Source of the DNA: Bacteroidota bacterium
GTDB taxonomy: Bacteria > Bacteroidota > Bacteroidia > Cytophagales > Cyclobacteriaceae
Direction: 5' to 3'
DNA: 46,322 nt
NCBI GenBank assembly: GCA_016191555.1
Contig: JACPVX010000061.1
Span: 1-46,322, forward strand
Positions 17,368-26,170 of the stretch are shown here, piece after piece; the first letter of the stretch is position 1; each line of letters begins with the position of its first letter. A program made the translations under genes and the position numbers. Under the pieces are notes generated by a model. The model was not told the origin of the DNA and ran no database searches. It saw nothing but the letters and a program-made list of their open reading frames with translations.

Positions 17368-17399
17368 TTTGCATCTGTGGCAGGGAACAACGAGATTTG
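17368..17399 (+). promoter_or_regulatory. P element: TTTG-N20-GAGATTTG
   Basis: TTTG at 17368-17371 and GAGATTTG at 17392-17399, 20 nt apart. It is followed by the ATAAGTGAAGTGCGCAC leader and the ATG at 17483. Confidence 0.6.
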
Positions 17400-17482
17400 T
17401 TAAACGGCAAAAAGAATACATAAGTGAAGTGCGCACATTTAGGTAAACATGTGCCTAGTCATGCAGACATATTAGATAGATA

Positions 17483-18469
17483 ATGCAAAGAAAGACATTA
17501 AAGATAAATTATTTGCAGACAATCAGTTGGTTCAACGACTCACTTATTGACTGGACTAATGCAGGAAAGCAATATTTCACTAACGGTCAGGTAAAGGAAA
17601 TAGGTAAATATTCTTATGCGTTCAAGTTTGACAGTTCGGTAATATCTGATTGTGGCCAATACGCAGTTCTTTATAAAAAGCTCGGCACCAAAGGACTTCT
17701 TTTAAAAAATGGAGAGGTTCTGAGAGAAATTAATCGCTCGTATTACCACGCTGAAGTTTACGAATACCCTGTGGCGCTGGTGACAACAAAAAATAAGAAA
17801 ACATATTTAATCCATTGTCCAAGTGAATATTGCCGAATTGAATTTGAAGAAGTGGAAACCGGAGAAATAGTTACAAAGAGCATGGACAGAAATCCTTCAG
17901 ACTTTTTTCATTCCCGTTTTGAAATAAGCCCGGATCGCACAACTTTCATAAGCAAAGGCTGGGCTTGGCATCCATATGACTTTGTTGAAATATTTGATAT
18001 AGAAGAGTGCATTCAGAACCCGTTGCTATTGGACAAGAGCAAAATTTCACCAGACGTTGATGCAGAAATTCGCACGGCAAGCTACATAAACAATAGCTTG
18101 ATTTTAATCGGCTCCCCAAATGACACAGAACCATTCGATCACGAACCATCTGATAAATTGAAAAACGGACAAATTGTAATTTGGAATATCAAAACAAACA
18201 CCGTTACAGATATCGTCTCTGCAAGTTTTACAGTTGGTGCACACTTGATTGCAATTGATGAAAAATATGCTTGGGACTTATATGAATATCCAAAAATTGT
18301 GAACTATCGAACTGGGCAGGTAGAGGAAAAATTAGAAGATATTTTTACCGGACGGCAAGTATCCTCAATCATTCATGGTCTCGACAATTTGCCAAAAATT
18401 GCATTCAATAGTCAGACAAAGCAAGTAGCAATATCGAACAAAGACCGAATTGAGATACTTGCGAAATAA
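17483..18469 (+). CDS. Large soluble beta-rich protein of unknown function
   Basis: A 328-residue cytoplasmic protein, with no signal peptide or TM. Repeated strand patterns such as YAVLYKKLGTKGLLLKNGEV, RFEISPDRTTFISKGWAWHP and NGQIVIWNIKTNTVTDIVSA are the kind of phrases found in WD-like beta-propellers (S-PD-x-x-x-x-x-x-G at about 137-147, I-W-N near 232), but no full blade count could be established. Not assigned to a family. Expected role unknown. Confidence 0.82.
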   Translation: MQRKTLKINYLQTISWFNDSLIDWTNAGKQYFTNGQVKEIGKYSYAFKFDSSVISDCGQYAVLYKKLGTKGLLLKNGEVLREINRSYYHAEVYEYPVALVTTKNKKTYLIHCPSEYCRIEFEEVETGEIVTKSMDRNPSDFFHSRFEISPDRTTFISKGWAWHPYDFVEIFDIEECIQNPLLLDKSKISPDVDAEIRTASYINNSLILIGSPNDTEPFDHEPSDKLKNGQIVIWNIKTNTVTDIVSASFTVGAHLIAIDEKYAWDLYEYPKIVNYRTGQVEEKLEDIFTGRQVSSIIHGLDNLPKIAFNSQTKQVAISNKDRIEILAK

Positions 18470-18541
18470 AAAGTGGTAGATAAGAGCAGTGGGAGATACG
18501 AATATCCATGTGATACGACATGTTAAGGCAAACGACAAACA

Positions 18542-19075
18542 ATGGCACTATTTGACAAAATAAGAACGAAGGCTCACGAATTCGCAAGAGTAATCGAATG
18601 GATACCACCATGGGACAGTGGAGCGCCAATGCCTCAAGTGTTTTCTAACGGACACAAAACGTTTTTAATCTATCTGATCAACGAACCTGACCCGAAATGG
18701 GATGGCACCTATGTGAACATGATTGACAATACTAGCGAAACAAAATATCCATTGGCGCTTGTTGAATTTAGTGGACATACTTTTCGCTTTGGAATAGCAA
18801 ATGATGAAGTTTTTAGTGGACTACCTCTTTGGGGCAAAGGACTTGAGGGTTATGCAGCACACATCATCGAAAACTCGTCATGGATAGATGAATTGAAAAG
18901 CATTAATAAAGTTCATCCACATTACAACGAGGACAGGTGGAAGGACAAAAAACACTTTGCATTATTGTTCCATGACGAAATATTTGAAGTAATAGCGACA
19001 GACTATCGCATTGAAACATTTAGAACAACATTTGGACAATTGGCGTCCGAGGTAGCAAAACGAATGAACAATTAA
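18542..19075 (+). CDS. Soluble protein of unknown function
   Basis: A 177-residue cytoplasmic protein. Conserved-looking blocks: PPWDSGAPMPQVFSNGHKTF (about 22-41), LIYLINEPDPKWDGTYVNMI, LALVEFSGHTFRFGIANDEV, GLPLWGKGLEGYAAHIIENS and HFALLFHDEIFEVIATDY. These look like a single compact domain that I recall as an uncharacterised but widespread family; I cannot name it. It follows the 17483 gene by 72 bp with no repeat module, so the two may be co-transcribed. Confidence 0.82.
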   Translation: MALFDKIRTKAHEFARVIEWIPPWDSGAPMPQVFSNGHKTFLIYLINEPDPKWDGTYVNMIDNTSETKYPLALVEFSGHTFRFGIANDEVFSGLPLWGKGLEGYAAHIIENSSWIDELKSINKVHPHYNEDRWKDKKHFALLFHDEIFEVIATDYRIETFRTTFGQLASEVAKRMNN

Positions 19076-19118
19076 GCACCCCGTCCGGTTTCTCCACCTC
19101 TCGCAACACCCACCCCCA

Positions 19119-19173
19119 TTAACTATTAACAATTTTACTTTTTTGGAGTAGTGGGAGGGAAGAGCGAAATTTG
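19119..19173 (+). promoter_or_regulatory. A module plus P element: TTTG-N20-GAAATTTG
   Basis: The A tandem (CATTAACTATTAACAATTTTAC, 19118-19139) leads into TTTG at 19142-19145, 20 nt, and GAAATTTG at 19166-19173. No H or T module is present. The leader after it (CTAACAGATATCCGCAG) is shared with the spacer at 32753. Confidence 0.6.
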
Positions 19174-19234
19174 ATGAAACGAAGAACTAACAGATATCCG
19201 CAGTTTTTCAATTAAAAAGATGCGTAAACCCTAA

Positions 19235-19249
19235 TGTTAGCAGCAACTT
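19235..19249 (+). repeat. Left end of perfect 15-bp inverted repeat
   Basis: TGTTAGCAGCAACTT at 19235-19249 is the exact reverse complement of AAGTTGCTGCTAACA at 20092-20106. The pair brackets the macrodomain gene, whose ATG is 11 nt downstream. Confidence 0.75.
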
Positions 19250-19260
19250 AAAACCGAGAT

Positions 19261-20091
19261 ATGAACCGAGAAAATAATAAGAAAACGGCTGAGGATACTT
19301 TGCGTATTTTGAAGCAAGGATTTTATACAAATGCCTTCGGGGAGAATATTATAATCAAATCAGCTCAACAGTATGCTGAAGACAACACCAAAGTTTATAG
19401 TCCAAATGAAACCGATATTCTAATCGGAAAGAACACTTTAAATAGTCCCAGTAAAGAGACAAATTATAGGGTTGTAAATGACACTACACTGAATGTCGTA
19501 AGGAAAATGCTTGAAGCAGGACAGGAGAAAATCCTTTGCTTGAATTTTGCTTCCGCTAAAAATCCGGGTGGAGGATTTCTAAATGGAAGTTCCGCTCAGG
19601 AAGAGAGTATTGCGCGAGCCACAGGACTCTATCCGTGTTTGCTGAATGCGCAAGAATATTACAATGCTAACAGAAGCATTAATTCGTGTGTTTATACGGA
19701 TTATATGATTTACAGTCCGGACGTGCCAATAATTAAAAATGAAGATGGTCAGTACTTAGAGAATTTATGCACAGTATCTATCATAACAGCTCCAGCCGTT
19801 AATGCCGGAGTGGTTAGAGAAAGAGAACCTCACTTGGTGCCTGAAATTGAAGTGGTGATGAAACGAAGAATTGAAAAGGTACTTAGAATTTCCTTTGAAC
19901 ATGGGCATAAGAATTTAGTACTTGGAGCTTGGGGATGCGGTGTCTTTAGAAATTCTCCCGAGGAAGTGTCTAGATATTTTAAAGAAGTTATTGATGATAA
20001 ATTCAATAGCGTGTTTGACAACATTTTCTTTGGAATTTATTCTAAGGATGAGAAATTCATTATCCCCTTTCTGGACAAGTTCAACAAGTAA
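19261..20091 (+). CDS. Poly(ADP-ribose) glycohydrolase-type macrodomain protein (TIGR02452-like)
   Basis: A 276-residue cytoplasmic protein. The bacterial-type PARG signature GGG-X7-QEE is present: GGGFLNGSSAQEE with GGG at 103-105 and QEE at 113-115. It is followed by the SIARATGLYPCL block, the YSPDVPII region, the VSIITAPAVNAGVV strand and the C-terminal LVLGAWGCGVFRNSPEEV motif. The size fits the TIGR02452 family. Such enzymes cleave ADP-ribose-ribose bonds from ADP-ribosylated targets; the two Glu residues of QEE include the catalytic one. ADP-ribosylation turnover is a common toxin-antitoxin and phage-conflict theme, so a defence role is possible but not shown. It is bracketed by a 15-bp inverted repeat. 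Confidence 0.9.
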   Translation: MNRENNKKTAEDTLRILKQGFYTNAFGENIIIKSAQQYAEDNTKVYSPNETDILIGKNTLNSPSKETNYRVVNDTTLNVVRKMLEAGQEKILCLNFASAKNPGGGFLNGSSAQEESIARATGLYPCLLNAQEYYNANRSINSCVYTDYMIYSPDVPIIKNEDGQYLENLCTVSIITAPAVNAGVVREREPHLVPEIEVVMKRRIEKVLRISFEHGHKNLVLGAWGCGVFRNSPEEVSRYFKEVIDDKFNSVFDNIFFGIYSKDEKFIIPFLDKFNK

Positions 20092-20240
20092 AAGTTGCTG
20101 CTAACACGGGTTTTGCGTCAAGCGGGCTGACGTGTAAACTGGGAACTTTGTAACTCTAAAGAACCCTTGTCTAAGCCCATTCTGGCGCAAGTCTTCCAGT
20201 CTCTCGAACATAGACTTGTGCCCTTGAGCCGTGTGCCGCT
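20092..20240 (+). repeat. attC-like site following the macrodomain gene
   Basis: It begins AAGTTGCTGCTAACACGG immediately after the stop. Inside are CGTCA (20116-20120) / TGACG (20128-20132) and a 10-bp hairpin, GGCGCAAGTC (20184-20193) / GACTTGTGCC (20213-20222). The right end, CCGTGTG (20229-20235), pairs with AACACGG (20103-20109) for six bases, but the expected TTAGCAGC beyond it is replaced. The core AAC/GTT logic and nested hairpins resemble an attC site; the right end looks decayed or recombined. Confidence 0.5.
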
Positions 20241-20398
20241 TCCGTATACGATAGTTTAGTGACCTCTAAACAAATCTCATTTTCATATCCTATTTCGTTC
20301 TACTGAAAATAGATTGAGTTTTCATTAGCAGAGTAACATTCTTCCTGCCTACTCGTCATTTAAAGCATAGCTGATTACATAAAGGCAATGTGTCCACA

Positions 20399-21778
20399 AT
20401 GAAAAATATAGATGTAGCATTTCTATTTTGTTTACTAACAATAACATCGGTGTTGATAATGATACCAAAGCGTATGACTGGTATGTTACGACCTCTTATT
20501 GCGTTGACTCTGATACTAGCAATTGCACAGCTTTTACTGGAAGGTTATTATTGGCAATACCTACCAAGCTATTTGTTGATATCGCTTTTGATATTAGTAA
20601 TTTTCTTTAGAAAGACCGACAGTAAACTACAAAAGAAGCTCCTTCAAATTACCTTGTTTCTTTTACTTATAGCCTCCATAATACCATGGACAATTTTTCT
20701 TCCTATTCCGGAATTGATCGAGCCGCAAGGTAATTACAAAGTAGGAACTAGAATTTACCGATGGATAGACTTTAGTCGGGCCGAGCTGATAACTTCCGAC
20801 TTACATGATAGAAGAAATGTGGTAGTTCAGGCGTGGTATCCAACTGAACCAGATGCAAAAGGCGCTCATTCAGTTTATTTAGATGGAATGGATAGCTTAC
20901 CGGAGAAAATTGGAATAATGCCAAGGTGGGCGTTTGATCATTATGACCAAGTCGATACACATGGCGTAATAAATGCACCGATATCTAAAGCACAAAGTCA
21001 ATGGCCGGTGATCATTTTTTTGACAGGGAACGGTGCATCTCGTGCTTTTTATACAAGCCTTGTAACCGGGCTCGCCAGCCACGGCTATGTAGTGTTAGCG
21101 ATCGATCATCCCTACGAGGCTATGATTACACAACTGGCGAATGGTGAGATCGTCACTACTATTGAAGACCACTCAAACGCTTCTGACCTCACTTAGTTTA
21201 TGAAAGATCGCCTCGATACCCGAATTGCAGATGTCCGGTTTGTAATAAATCAGTTAGCCAATCCAAAAGGATCACACACCGATTTTTTTTCATCCCTTGA
21301 TCAAAACCGTATTGTCATAACAGGCCATTCGTTGGGTGGCGCTACCGCTGCTGTTGCAATGGCAACTGATTCGCGAATTAAGGCAGCCGCTAATATTGAC
21401 GGTACGCTATATGGCGAATTACCAAAGCCTGATGGTCCGCGCCCCTTCTTACTGTTAGAAAGCAATAAAGAAGAAAGAGATCGGTACGTGAGATACGAAA
21501 AGGGAAATCAAAAGTTATTCAAGCAATTTGGAGGTTCGTATAGATACGAGATAATGGAAGCCGATCACTATAGTTTTACAGATGCACCGCTTCTGTTGGC
21601 ATTCCCCACGCGTGTGGTGGCTGGTCGCATTTTAGGGTTTGGCAATATTCCAACGAGGACGCATCATGCTACAGTAGATATTTTAAATGCTTTCTTTGAT
21701 GGCGCGCTGAACGGCAAATTATCTGATCTGGATTCAATCGCGAAACGTCACGGCATTAATCGAAAGCCGGTCGAGTGA
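20399..21778 (+). pseudogene. Alpha/beta hydrolase (PAF acetylhydrolase-like) broken by an in-frame TAG
   Basis: Two reading frames in the same phase are separated only by a TAG at 21194-21196; the second part starts TTT ATG three bases later. Joined, they give about 459 residues. There are four N-terminal hydrophobic spans (about 4-20, 25-44, 50-68 and 77-95), then an extracytoplasmic alpha/beta hydrolase with GNGASRAFYTSLVTGLASHG (oxyanion region) and the nucleophile elbow GHSLGGATAAVAM after the stop. The catalytic Ser is thus beyond the nonsense codon. ATG 20399 is chosen over a GTG at 20390. The remaining sequence is intact, so the mutation is recent, a sequencing error, or read through. 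Confidence 0.8.
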
Positions 21779-21877
21779 TCGTTCTTATTTTCAAGGTGCG
21801 AGGAGGCAGGTTTGCCACCTGCAGAAGATAAACTCGACTCAAAAAGTAGTATCTTTCAGTTTACTCAAACAACAGAT

Positions 21878-22852
21878 ATGAAGAATCTACTTTTCTCCAC
21901 CTTCTTTTTTCTTGCCATTTCGGGCCACGCACAAAAAATCGTTGTACGATCCGTTACCGAAGTGGATATCAATGCACTCCCTTACCCAAATTCACTCGGC
22001 AGCACCACGTCAAGCCAACCGCAGAAGGGCACAGTGAAATTGACGAATGGGAGCGAGGTAAAAGGAAAGATCACATTTTTTAAGAAAAAGGATGTGTTTA
22101 ATCGCGTGAAGGTGAATACCGGAGACGAGAAAATGGAAATACCTGCCGAGCAAATTGCCACCATCCTGCTCGACCCCATCGTTTACGAAAAAGAATACCC
22201 GAACAATTTTAAAAACCCCGAAAAGAATTTTCAGCCCGGATATATTGTCTTGCCAAACGGAATGAAAATGACTGGGCGAGTGGCACAGTTACGCGATTTC
22301 AGCGACTACGACTTTTTTGTTTATAATGTGGCCTTTTTGCCGGAGGGCACCACCGTGGCGTCTACTTTTAAAGGAGGAAGGTTAGTGGAGTTTGGTCAAG
22401 AGATCAATGGCGTTGTCAATCGCTGGGATGGATATGCAGACGGATATTTGTTGCGCCTGACGGACGGACGGTTTCGGTTGAGTCGCAACCCGTATTCTAA
22501 AACAAAAAATGAGTTTTTCACCAGCGTCAAAAACCAGGTAGCAGATGAGTTGTCGAAAGAAGCAGCGGGGCAGGCACTCGCCAATAACTTTGGCAACGGA
22601 CAAAACGTCAATGAATCGTTGGAGAATGCGGCCAACGCGGGTCAGGTCGTTCAGGAAGTATTGGGCGGCATTGAGATCAACAGAAAAGAGTATTTGATAT
22701 TTGATTCAGTTAATAAGTCAGTAGAGACGGTGAACAAATCAAATCTGACAGAGGTGCTAAAGAAAATCAGCCAAGGCTGTTCCGATGCAGGCGAACCCAC
22801 CTGGGATAAATTAACAGAGTACATCAATCAGTTAAATAGTTTGTGTCGGTAA
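21878..22852 (+). CDS. Secreted protein of unknown function
   Basis: A 324-residue protein from ATG 21878 (MKNLLFSTFFFLAISGHAQ signal peptide). An earlier in-frame ATG at 21812 would add 22 residues with no signal character. The mature protein has two beta segments with the phrase KLTNGSEVKGKITFFKK and VLPNGMKMTGRVAQLRD (about 56-72 and 126-142), suggesting a repeated sandwich. It ends in a helical acidic half (ADELSKEAAGQALANNFGNG), then KSVETVNKSNLTEVLKKISQ. The family was not recognised. Codon use is slightly GC-richer than neighbours. Confidence 0.82.
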   Translation: MKNLLFSTFFFLAISGHAQKIVVRSVTEVDINALPYPNSLGSTTSSQPQKGTVKLTNGSEVKGKITFFKKKDVFNRVKVNTGDEKMEIPAEQIATILLDPIVYEKEYPNNFKNPEKNFQPGYIVLPNGMKMTGRVAQLRDFSDYDFFVYNVAFLPEGTTVASTFKGGRLVEFGQEINGVVNRWDGYADGYLLRLTDGRFRLSRNPYSKTKNEFFTSVKNQVADELSKEAAGQALANNFGNGQNVNESLENAANAGQVVQEVLGGIEINRKEYLIFDSVNKSVETVNKSNLTEVLKKISQGCSDAGEPTWDKLTEYINQLNSLCR

Positions 22853-22878
22853 CGGTTTCGTGTGCAGTTACTTTTCCG

Positions 22879-22997
22879 AGCAGTGTCTCCGCCCCGGCCT
22901 CTGCGTCAAACTCGAATACCCTTCTCACTCACCCATAATCCTGCATGAACACCACCGTTCGCAACCCTCAACCCATTAACCATTAACAATTAACTTT
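22879..22997 (+). repeat. H, partial T and A spacer
   Basis: The H module (CAGTGTCTCCGCCCCGGC, CTCTGCGTC) is followed by AAACTCGAATACC, a short T remnant (CACCCATAATCCTGCATG), GCAACCCTCAACC and the A tandem (CATTAACCATTAACAATTAAC), then the P element at 22998. Confidence 0.65.
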
Positions 22998-23029
22998 TTT
23001 GGAGTAGTGGCGGGGAAGAACGAGCTTTG
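22998..23029 (+). promoter_or_regulatory. P element: TTTG-N20-GAGCTTTG
   Basis: TTTG at 22998-23001, 20 nt, GAGCTTTG at 23022-23029. The ATG at 23054 is 24 nt downstream. Confidence 0.55.
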
Positions 23030-23053
23030 CTATAATAACAACTGAAAAATAAA

Positions 23054-23323
23054 ATGGCTGGCGGCACTCATGCTTTCGATATGATAAAGAGGCTTAAGGA
23101 AAATGACAACCTTAAGAAACTGAAGTATTTTAAAAAGACAGAGGCGGCTAGGGCTGGAAAGTCTTCAAATCCAATTATTATCGATGCTGATTCGTGGGTA
23201 CATGAGAGAACAACAAAAGAAAAATTTGATTTCGGCAGACTCGTAACGATAATTTTTAAAGTGTTGCTCTTAACAGGGTTGGTTGCCCTTATTGGGTATT
23301 TGATATTAAGATTACTTGATTAA
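23054..23323 (+). CDS. Small single-TM protein of unknown function
   Basis: An 89-residue protein. The soluble, basic N-terminal two-thirds (MAGGTHAFDMIKRLKENDNL, then KKLKYFKKTEAARAGK) is followed by a TM near the C-terminus (about 64-86, TIIFKVLLLTGLVALIGYLI). It would be anchored with its N-terminus in the cytoplasm. Its stop overlaps the convergent lipoprotein gene by 12 bp. Not assigned to a family. Confidence 0.72.
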   Translation: MAGGTHAFDMIKRLKENDNLKKLKYFKKTEAARAGKSSNPIIIDADSWVHERTTKEKFDFGRLVTIIFKVLLLTGLVALIGYLILRLLD

Positions 23324-24241
23324 ATCTTTGAGAGCAGGATCTTTCATCATTTCCAAACGTTCCAATTCTTCTATTTTTTCCTCCTTACTTCCAATCCAGG
23401 AAGTACTGACACGACAACCCTTGATGCAGTCATTGGGATAATCTATTTCTTTATAAGACCAACCAACACAGGTACTTTCATTTACCTGAGTGATGCGTAT
23501 TTGACACTTTCCATCAATTCCGTAGAACCTCATTTTTTCCATGATACCATCTTTTCTTCCTCGGTTAATGACATATTGGTTAACGATTCTCGGATCGTTG
23601 TATTCTATTATTTCAATGTCTTTTGATTGAAGAATCTCTCCGGTGATCGGCTCTTTAAGAAAACGCTTTTCGTAGCGTGGTGGCAATTGATCAATTTGTA
23701 ATTTTGATTGGGGTGGATTTTCTTTTGGGCCTTTAAAAAAGTAAGGCCCATTAAAAAAGTTTTTATAGCCGGCATTATAATCGTTGGCCAATCGCTCATA
23801 GTCGTTTTCTTCACGGTGATACCCCCATTCATTATAATGCGCTTCCCTAAAGAGGTAGGTCAGGCTATCCCAGGTAAAGATGGTATAGTCTTTAATGATG
23901 TACAGCGTGTCGGTTATTCGAAATGGCAGACTGTCCCTGCTGGTGATGGTGTATGGCTTTCTACCTTCAAGAATTTCGTTGATCACATACGTTGGGTTTA
24001 AAGTGACTTTACCGTCTTCGACACGATAAGTACCGTTAATTTTCCTTACTCTACCACCACCCATGCAACCCCATATCGAATTTTCATGAGAGAATTGTTT
24101 GTTTTCTGTAAGCTCTAGTTTTATTCCATCACCGAATCCATAAATTTCGTATACGCCAATGACTTGATTATACGCTGATGGATCGTTTTGCTTGCAACTG
24201 ATTGAAAGAAATATGATGAATAGCGAGGTGATTTGCTTCAT
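23312..24241 (-). CDS. Lipoprotein of unknown function
   Basis: A 309-residue protein from the ATG at 24239-24241. An in-frame upstream ATG (24322) would add 27 residues and hide the export signal, so it is rejected. MKQITSLFIIFLSISCKQND has a lipobox (SISC), with Cys at about 16. The body is beta-rich with several cysteines (WGCMGGGR, STCVGWSYKE, NDCIKGCRVS), suggesting disulfides in the periplasm. It is convergent with 23054 and divergent from the lipoprotein at 24353, with a roughly 111-bp shared intergenic region. The family was not recognised. Confidence 0.82.
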   Translation of the reverse strand: MKQITSLFIIFLSISCKQNDPSAYNQVIGVYEIYGFGDGIKLELTENKQFSHENSIWGCMGGGRVRKINGTYRVEDGKVTLNPTYVINEILEGRKPYTITSRDSLPFRITDTLYIIKDYTIFTWDSLTYLFREAHYNEWGYHREENDYERLANDYNAGYKNFFNGPYFFKGPKENPPQSKLQIDQLPPRYEKRFLKEPITGEILQSKDIEIIEYNDPRIVNQYVINRGRKDGIMEKMRFYGIDGKCQIRITQVNESTCVGWSYKEIDYPNDCIKGCRVSTSWIGSKEEKIEELERLEMMKDPALKDLIK

Positions 24242-24328
24242 GCCTTTAAACGACTCATGGTATTGTTTCCCTAAACTATAACGATCCTCAACGCAATTTA
24301 GTACTTGTAACAACTTCTGCAACTTTGC

Positions 24329-24336
24329 TATATTTG
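24329..24336 (+). promoter_or_regulatory. Candidate -7 promoter box TATATTTG
   Basis: Exact TAnnTTTG; the TTGT 20 nt upstream (in ACTTGTAAC) is a weak -33. The ATG at 24353 is 16 nt downstream. It shares surrounding words with the box at 3283-3290. Confidence 0.5.
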
Positions 24337-24352
24337 ACTCGCCACTAAAGAA

Positions 24353-24931
24353 ATGAAGAACATCATAATACTATTATTCATTTTATTAGTTAGTTGTACG
24401 CGGCAAAGTGATAGTACTTCTGAACAAAAAGGCCATAGCTCCGACACAACCAACAGGTTTGGCTTCCTGATTAGAGACGGCCAGATTGGCCAACTAAAGA
24501 CAGGGGATAAATTAAATGACGTTTTCGAAAAACTAAAAGGTCTACGAGTCGTCCGGGATAGTGTGGCAGAATGTGAAGGTTGCAACAGTTACACACCATT
24601 GTATGTCGTTAGCACATTCGACAATAAAGATCTTTTTGTATTTGAACCTGGCTGGTACGCAGACAACCGGGATAGATTGTTTAGAATAAGAACCACCAAT
24701 AAAGACTTCATTACCGATAAGGGCATACGTGTAGGAATGACCGTAAAAGACTTAAAAGAAAAATATAAGTTAGATGAGGTAGATGTAAGTGGCGAGACAG
24801 GTATTCATATTCTTGTTGAAGGTTTCAACGGAGCGTTTGGAATCGAGCTTCCCAAAAGCAATGACTTCTGGGGAATAAATAAAGAGAACATACCGGACAC
24901 TTTAAGAATTGACGAAATAATTATATTGTGA
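24353..24931 (+). CDS. Lipoprotein with two BamE/BLIP-like motifs
   Basis: A 192-residue protein. MKNIIILLFILLVSCTRQSD has a lipobox (LVSC) at Cys15. Two related stretches follow: QLKTGDKLNDVFEKLKGL (about 47-64) and IRVGMTVKDLKEKYKL (about 124-139). The pattern G-x-x-x-x-D-x-x-E-K resembles the repeats of BamE/BLIP-like folds; this is tentative and not a family call. A CEGC motif lies between them. The related motif occurs in the 11707 and 29593 products. Confidence 0.8.
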   Translation: MKNIIILLFILLVSCTRQSDSTSEQKGHSSDTTNRFGFLIRDGQIGQLKTGDKLNDVFEKLKGLRVVRDSVAECEGCNSYTPLYVVSTFDNKDLFVFEPGWYADNRDRLFRIRTTNKDFITDKGIRVGMTVKDLKEKYKLDEVDVSGETGIHILVEGFNGAFGIELPKSNDFWGINKENIPDTLRIDEIIIL

Positions 24932-24972
24932 ATGGAAGACCGGATTTGTTAAGGGACAAACAGAAAATGCCT

Positions 24973-25072
24973 CAAGATTCACAGAATAAAAAGACTTACA
25001 AGCTACCGACAAAATCATAGACTCAGAATCAGGGCAATCATATAAATCACACAAATCACAGCCCAGACAATT
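24973..25072 (+). repeat. Dispersed repeat F3, copy 1
   Basis: CACAGAATAAAAAGACTTAC, then AAGCTACCGACAAAATCATAG, ACTCAGAATCAGGGCAATC, ATATAAATCACACAAATCAC and AGCCCAGACA. Its 5' flank (GGAAGACCGGATTTGTTAAG) is a decayed P element. Two closer copies lie at 27581 and 27726. Its AATC-word layout ending in CAGACA parallels that of the T module. Confidence 0.7.
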
Positions 25073-25112
25073 GGAGTAGAGGAAAGAACAAAAATAATTA
25101 AGAAGACAAAGC

Positions 25113-25304
25113 ATGGAATGGATCGAGAATTTCTACGGATACTTTAACTTGTTTATTGGGATAATTATGACCTTGATTGGCTTTAAAGTTTACCGACCAT
25201 TTACCCGAGAAAAAGAAGAAGAAATTTATAAGAAGTTTGGCGGCCTCTACAAATTTGGCGGGATTGGATTAATGATATGGGGGCTAATAAAGACATTTAA
25301 GTAA
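25113..25304 (+). CDS. Small membrane protein
   Basis: A 63-residue protein with a hydrophobic span at about 11-27 (YFNLFIGIIMTLIGFKVYRP), a charged loop (REKEEEIYKKFGG) and a second, shorter span (about 47-61, FGGIGLMIWGLIKTF). I recall similar short proteins in Bacteroidota; function unknown. It is likely a real gene because of the hydrophobic pattern and its position right after a spacer. Confidence 0.68.
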   Translation: MEWIENFYGYFNLFIGIIMTLIGFKVYRPFTREKEEEIYKKFGGLYKFGGIGLMIWGLIKTFK

Positions 25305-25420
25305 ATTAAAAGTCTTCACAAGACATAGGTAAATGAAGTTTGGAGATTTTTTAGTGAGCACGAAAGTAACTTCTGCGCTAGTGTAGAATCAAAAGAACCG
25401 ATTTAATTGATATAAAAACC

Positions 25421-26155
25421 ATGAAACAAATTACGCTAATCCTTCTGTTTGCATTCACAAATTATAATACTTCCGGACAGGACATCTTTAAAGCTATAGA
25501 GACAAAGAATTACGTGGAGTTAGAGAACCAATTAAAAGCGGGCACTGCCACAGAAATCTATAACGACAAAGGTCTTACTCCGGTTTGGATAGCAGTTTTT
25601 AAAAATGATACGACAAGCCTACGGCTGTTAATGAAGTACAAGGCAAACATTAATTTCCTTGAAAAGAAAGGAATACATCCAATTATGATTGGGTGCCTGG
25701 CTAATTCAATTGAAAGCGTAAAGATCTTACTTGACAATGGCGTTGACGTCAATTGGAAATCCTCTGCGACTAAAAATCAACAACCGATTCGATTTGCCTC
25801 ACAAGGCGGTTCAGTAAAACTTATTAAGTTACTGCTGGCCCGTGGGGCAGATATGGAATCTACACCGGACGACAAAGTGACACCTCTACTTGCAGCAATA
25901 CACGCTATGAAATATGATATAGTAAAATTTTACTTCGAAAGTGGTGCAAATGTTAATGTGATTGGTAGGGATGGAGAATGTGTAATTCATGAAGCCATTA
26001 AGACTAAAAATCCAATGATGGTAAAGTTAGCGCTTGAATATAAAGCACCCGTGGACATCAAAGACCCGAATGGTAAAACGACCTTAAAACTAGCAAAGGA
26101 GAGTGAGAATTCTGAAATTAAGTCTATGATTAAAGAGGCTGTCGAAACAAAGTAA
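25421..26155 (+). CDS. Secreted ankyrin-repeat protein
   Basis: A 244-residue protein. The signal peptide is MKQITLILLFAFTNYNTSGQ. About five or six ankyrin units follow, with typical features: GLTPVWIAVFKNDTTSLRLL (about 51-70), KYKANINFLEKKGIHPIMIG, SIESVKILLDNGVDVN, VKLIKLLLARGADMESTPDD, KVTPLLAAIHAM and KDPNGKTTLKLAKES. The protein fills its length almost entirely with repeats. Ankyrin proteins of this type bind partner proteins, and in Bacteroidota and other phyla they often serve as immunity or adaptor proteins. The next gene starts 15 bp downstream, so an operon is likely. Confidence 0.87.
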   Translation: MKQITLILLFAFTNYNTSGQDIFKAIETKNYVELENQLKAGTATEIYNDKGLTPVWIAVFKNDTTSLRLLMKYKANINFLEKKGIHPIMIGCLANSIESVKILLDNGVDVNWKSSATKNQQPIRFASQGGSVKLIKLLLARGADMESTPDDKVTPLLAAIHAMKYDIVKFYFESGANVNVIGRDGECVIHEAIKTKNPMMVKLALEYKAPVDIKDPNGKTTLKLAKESENSEIKSMIKEAVETK

Positions 26156-26170
26156 CTCAGAACCACCTCT

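Noticed and set aside
24241..24322. Longer N-terminus for the minus-strand lipoprotein
   Set aside because: It would bury the lipobox; the inner ATG gives a normal signal peptide.
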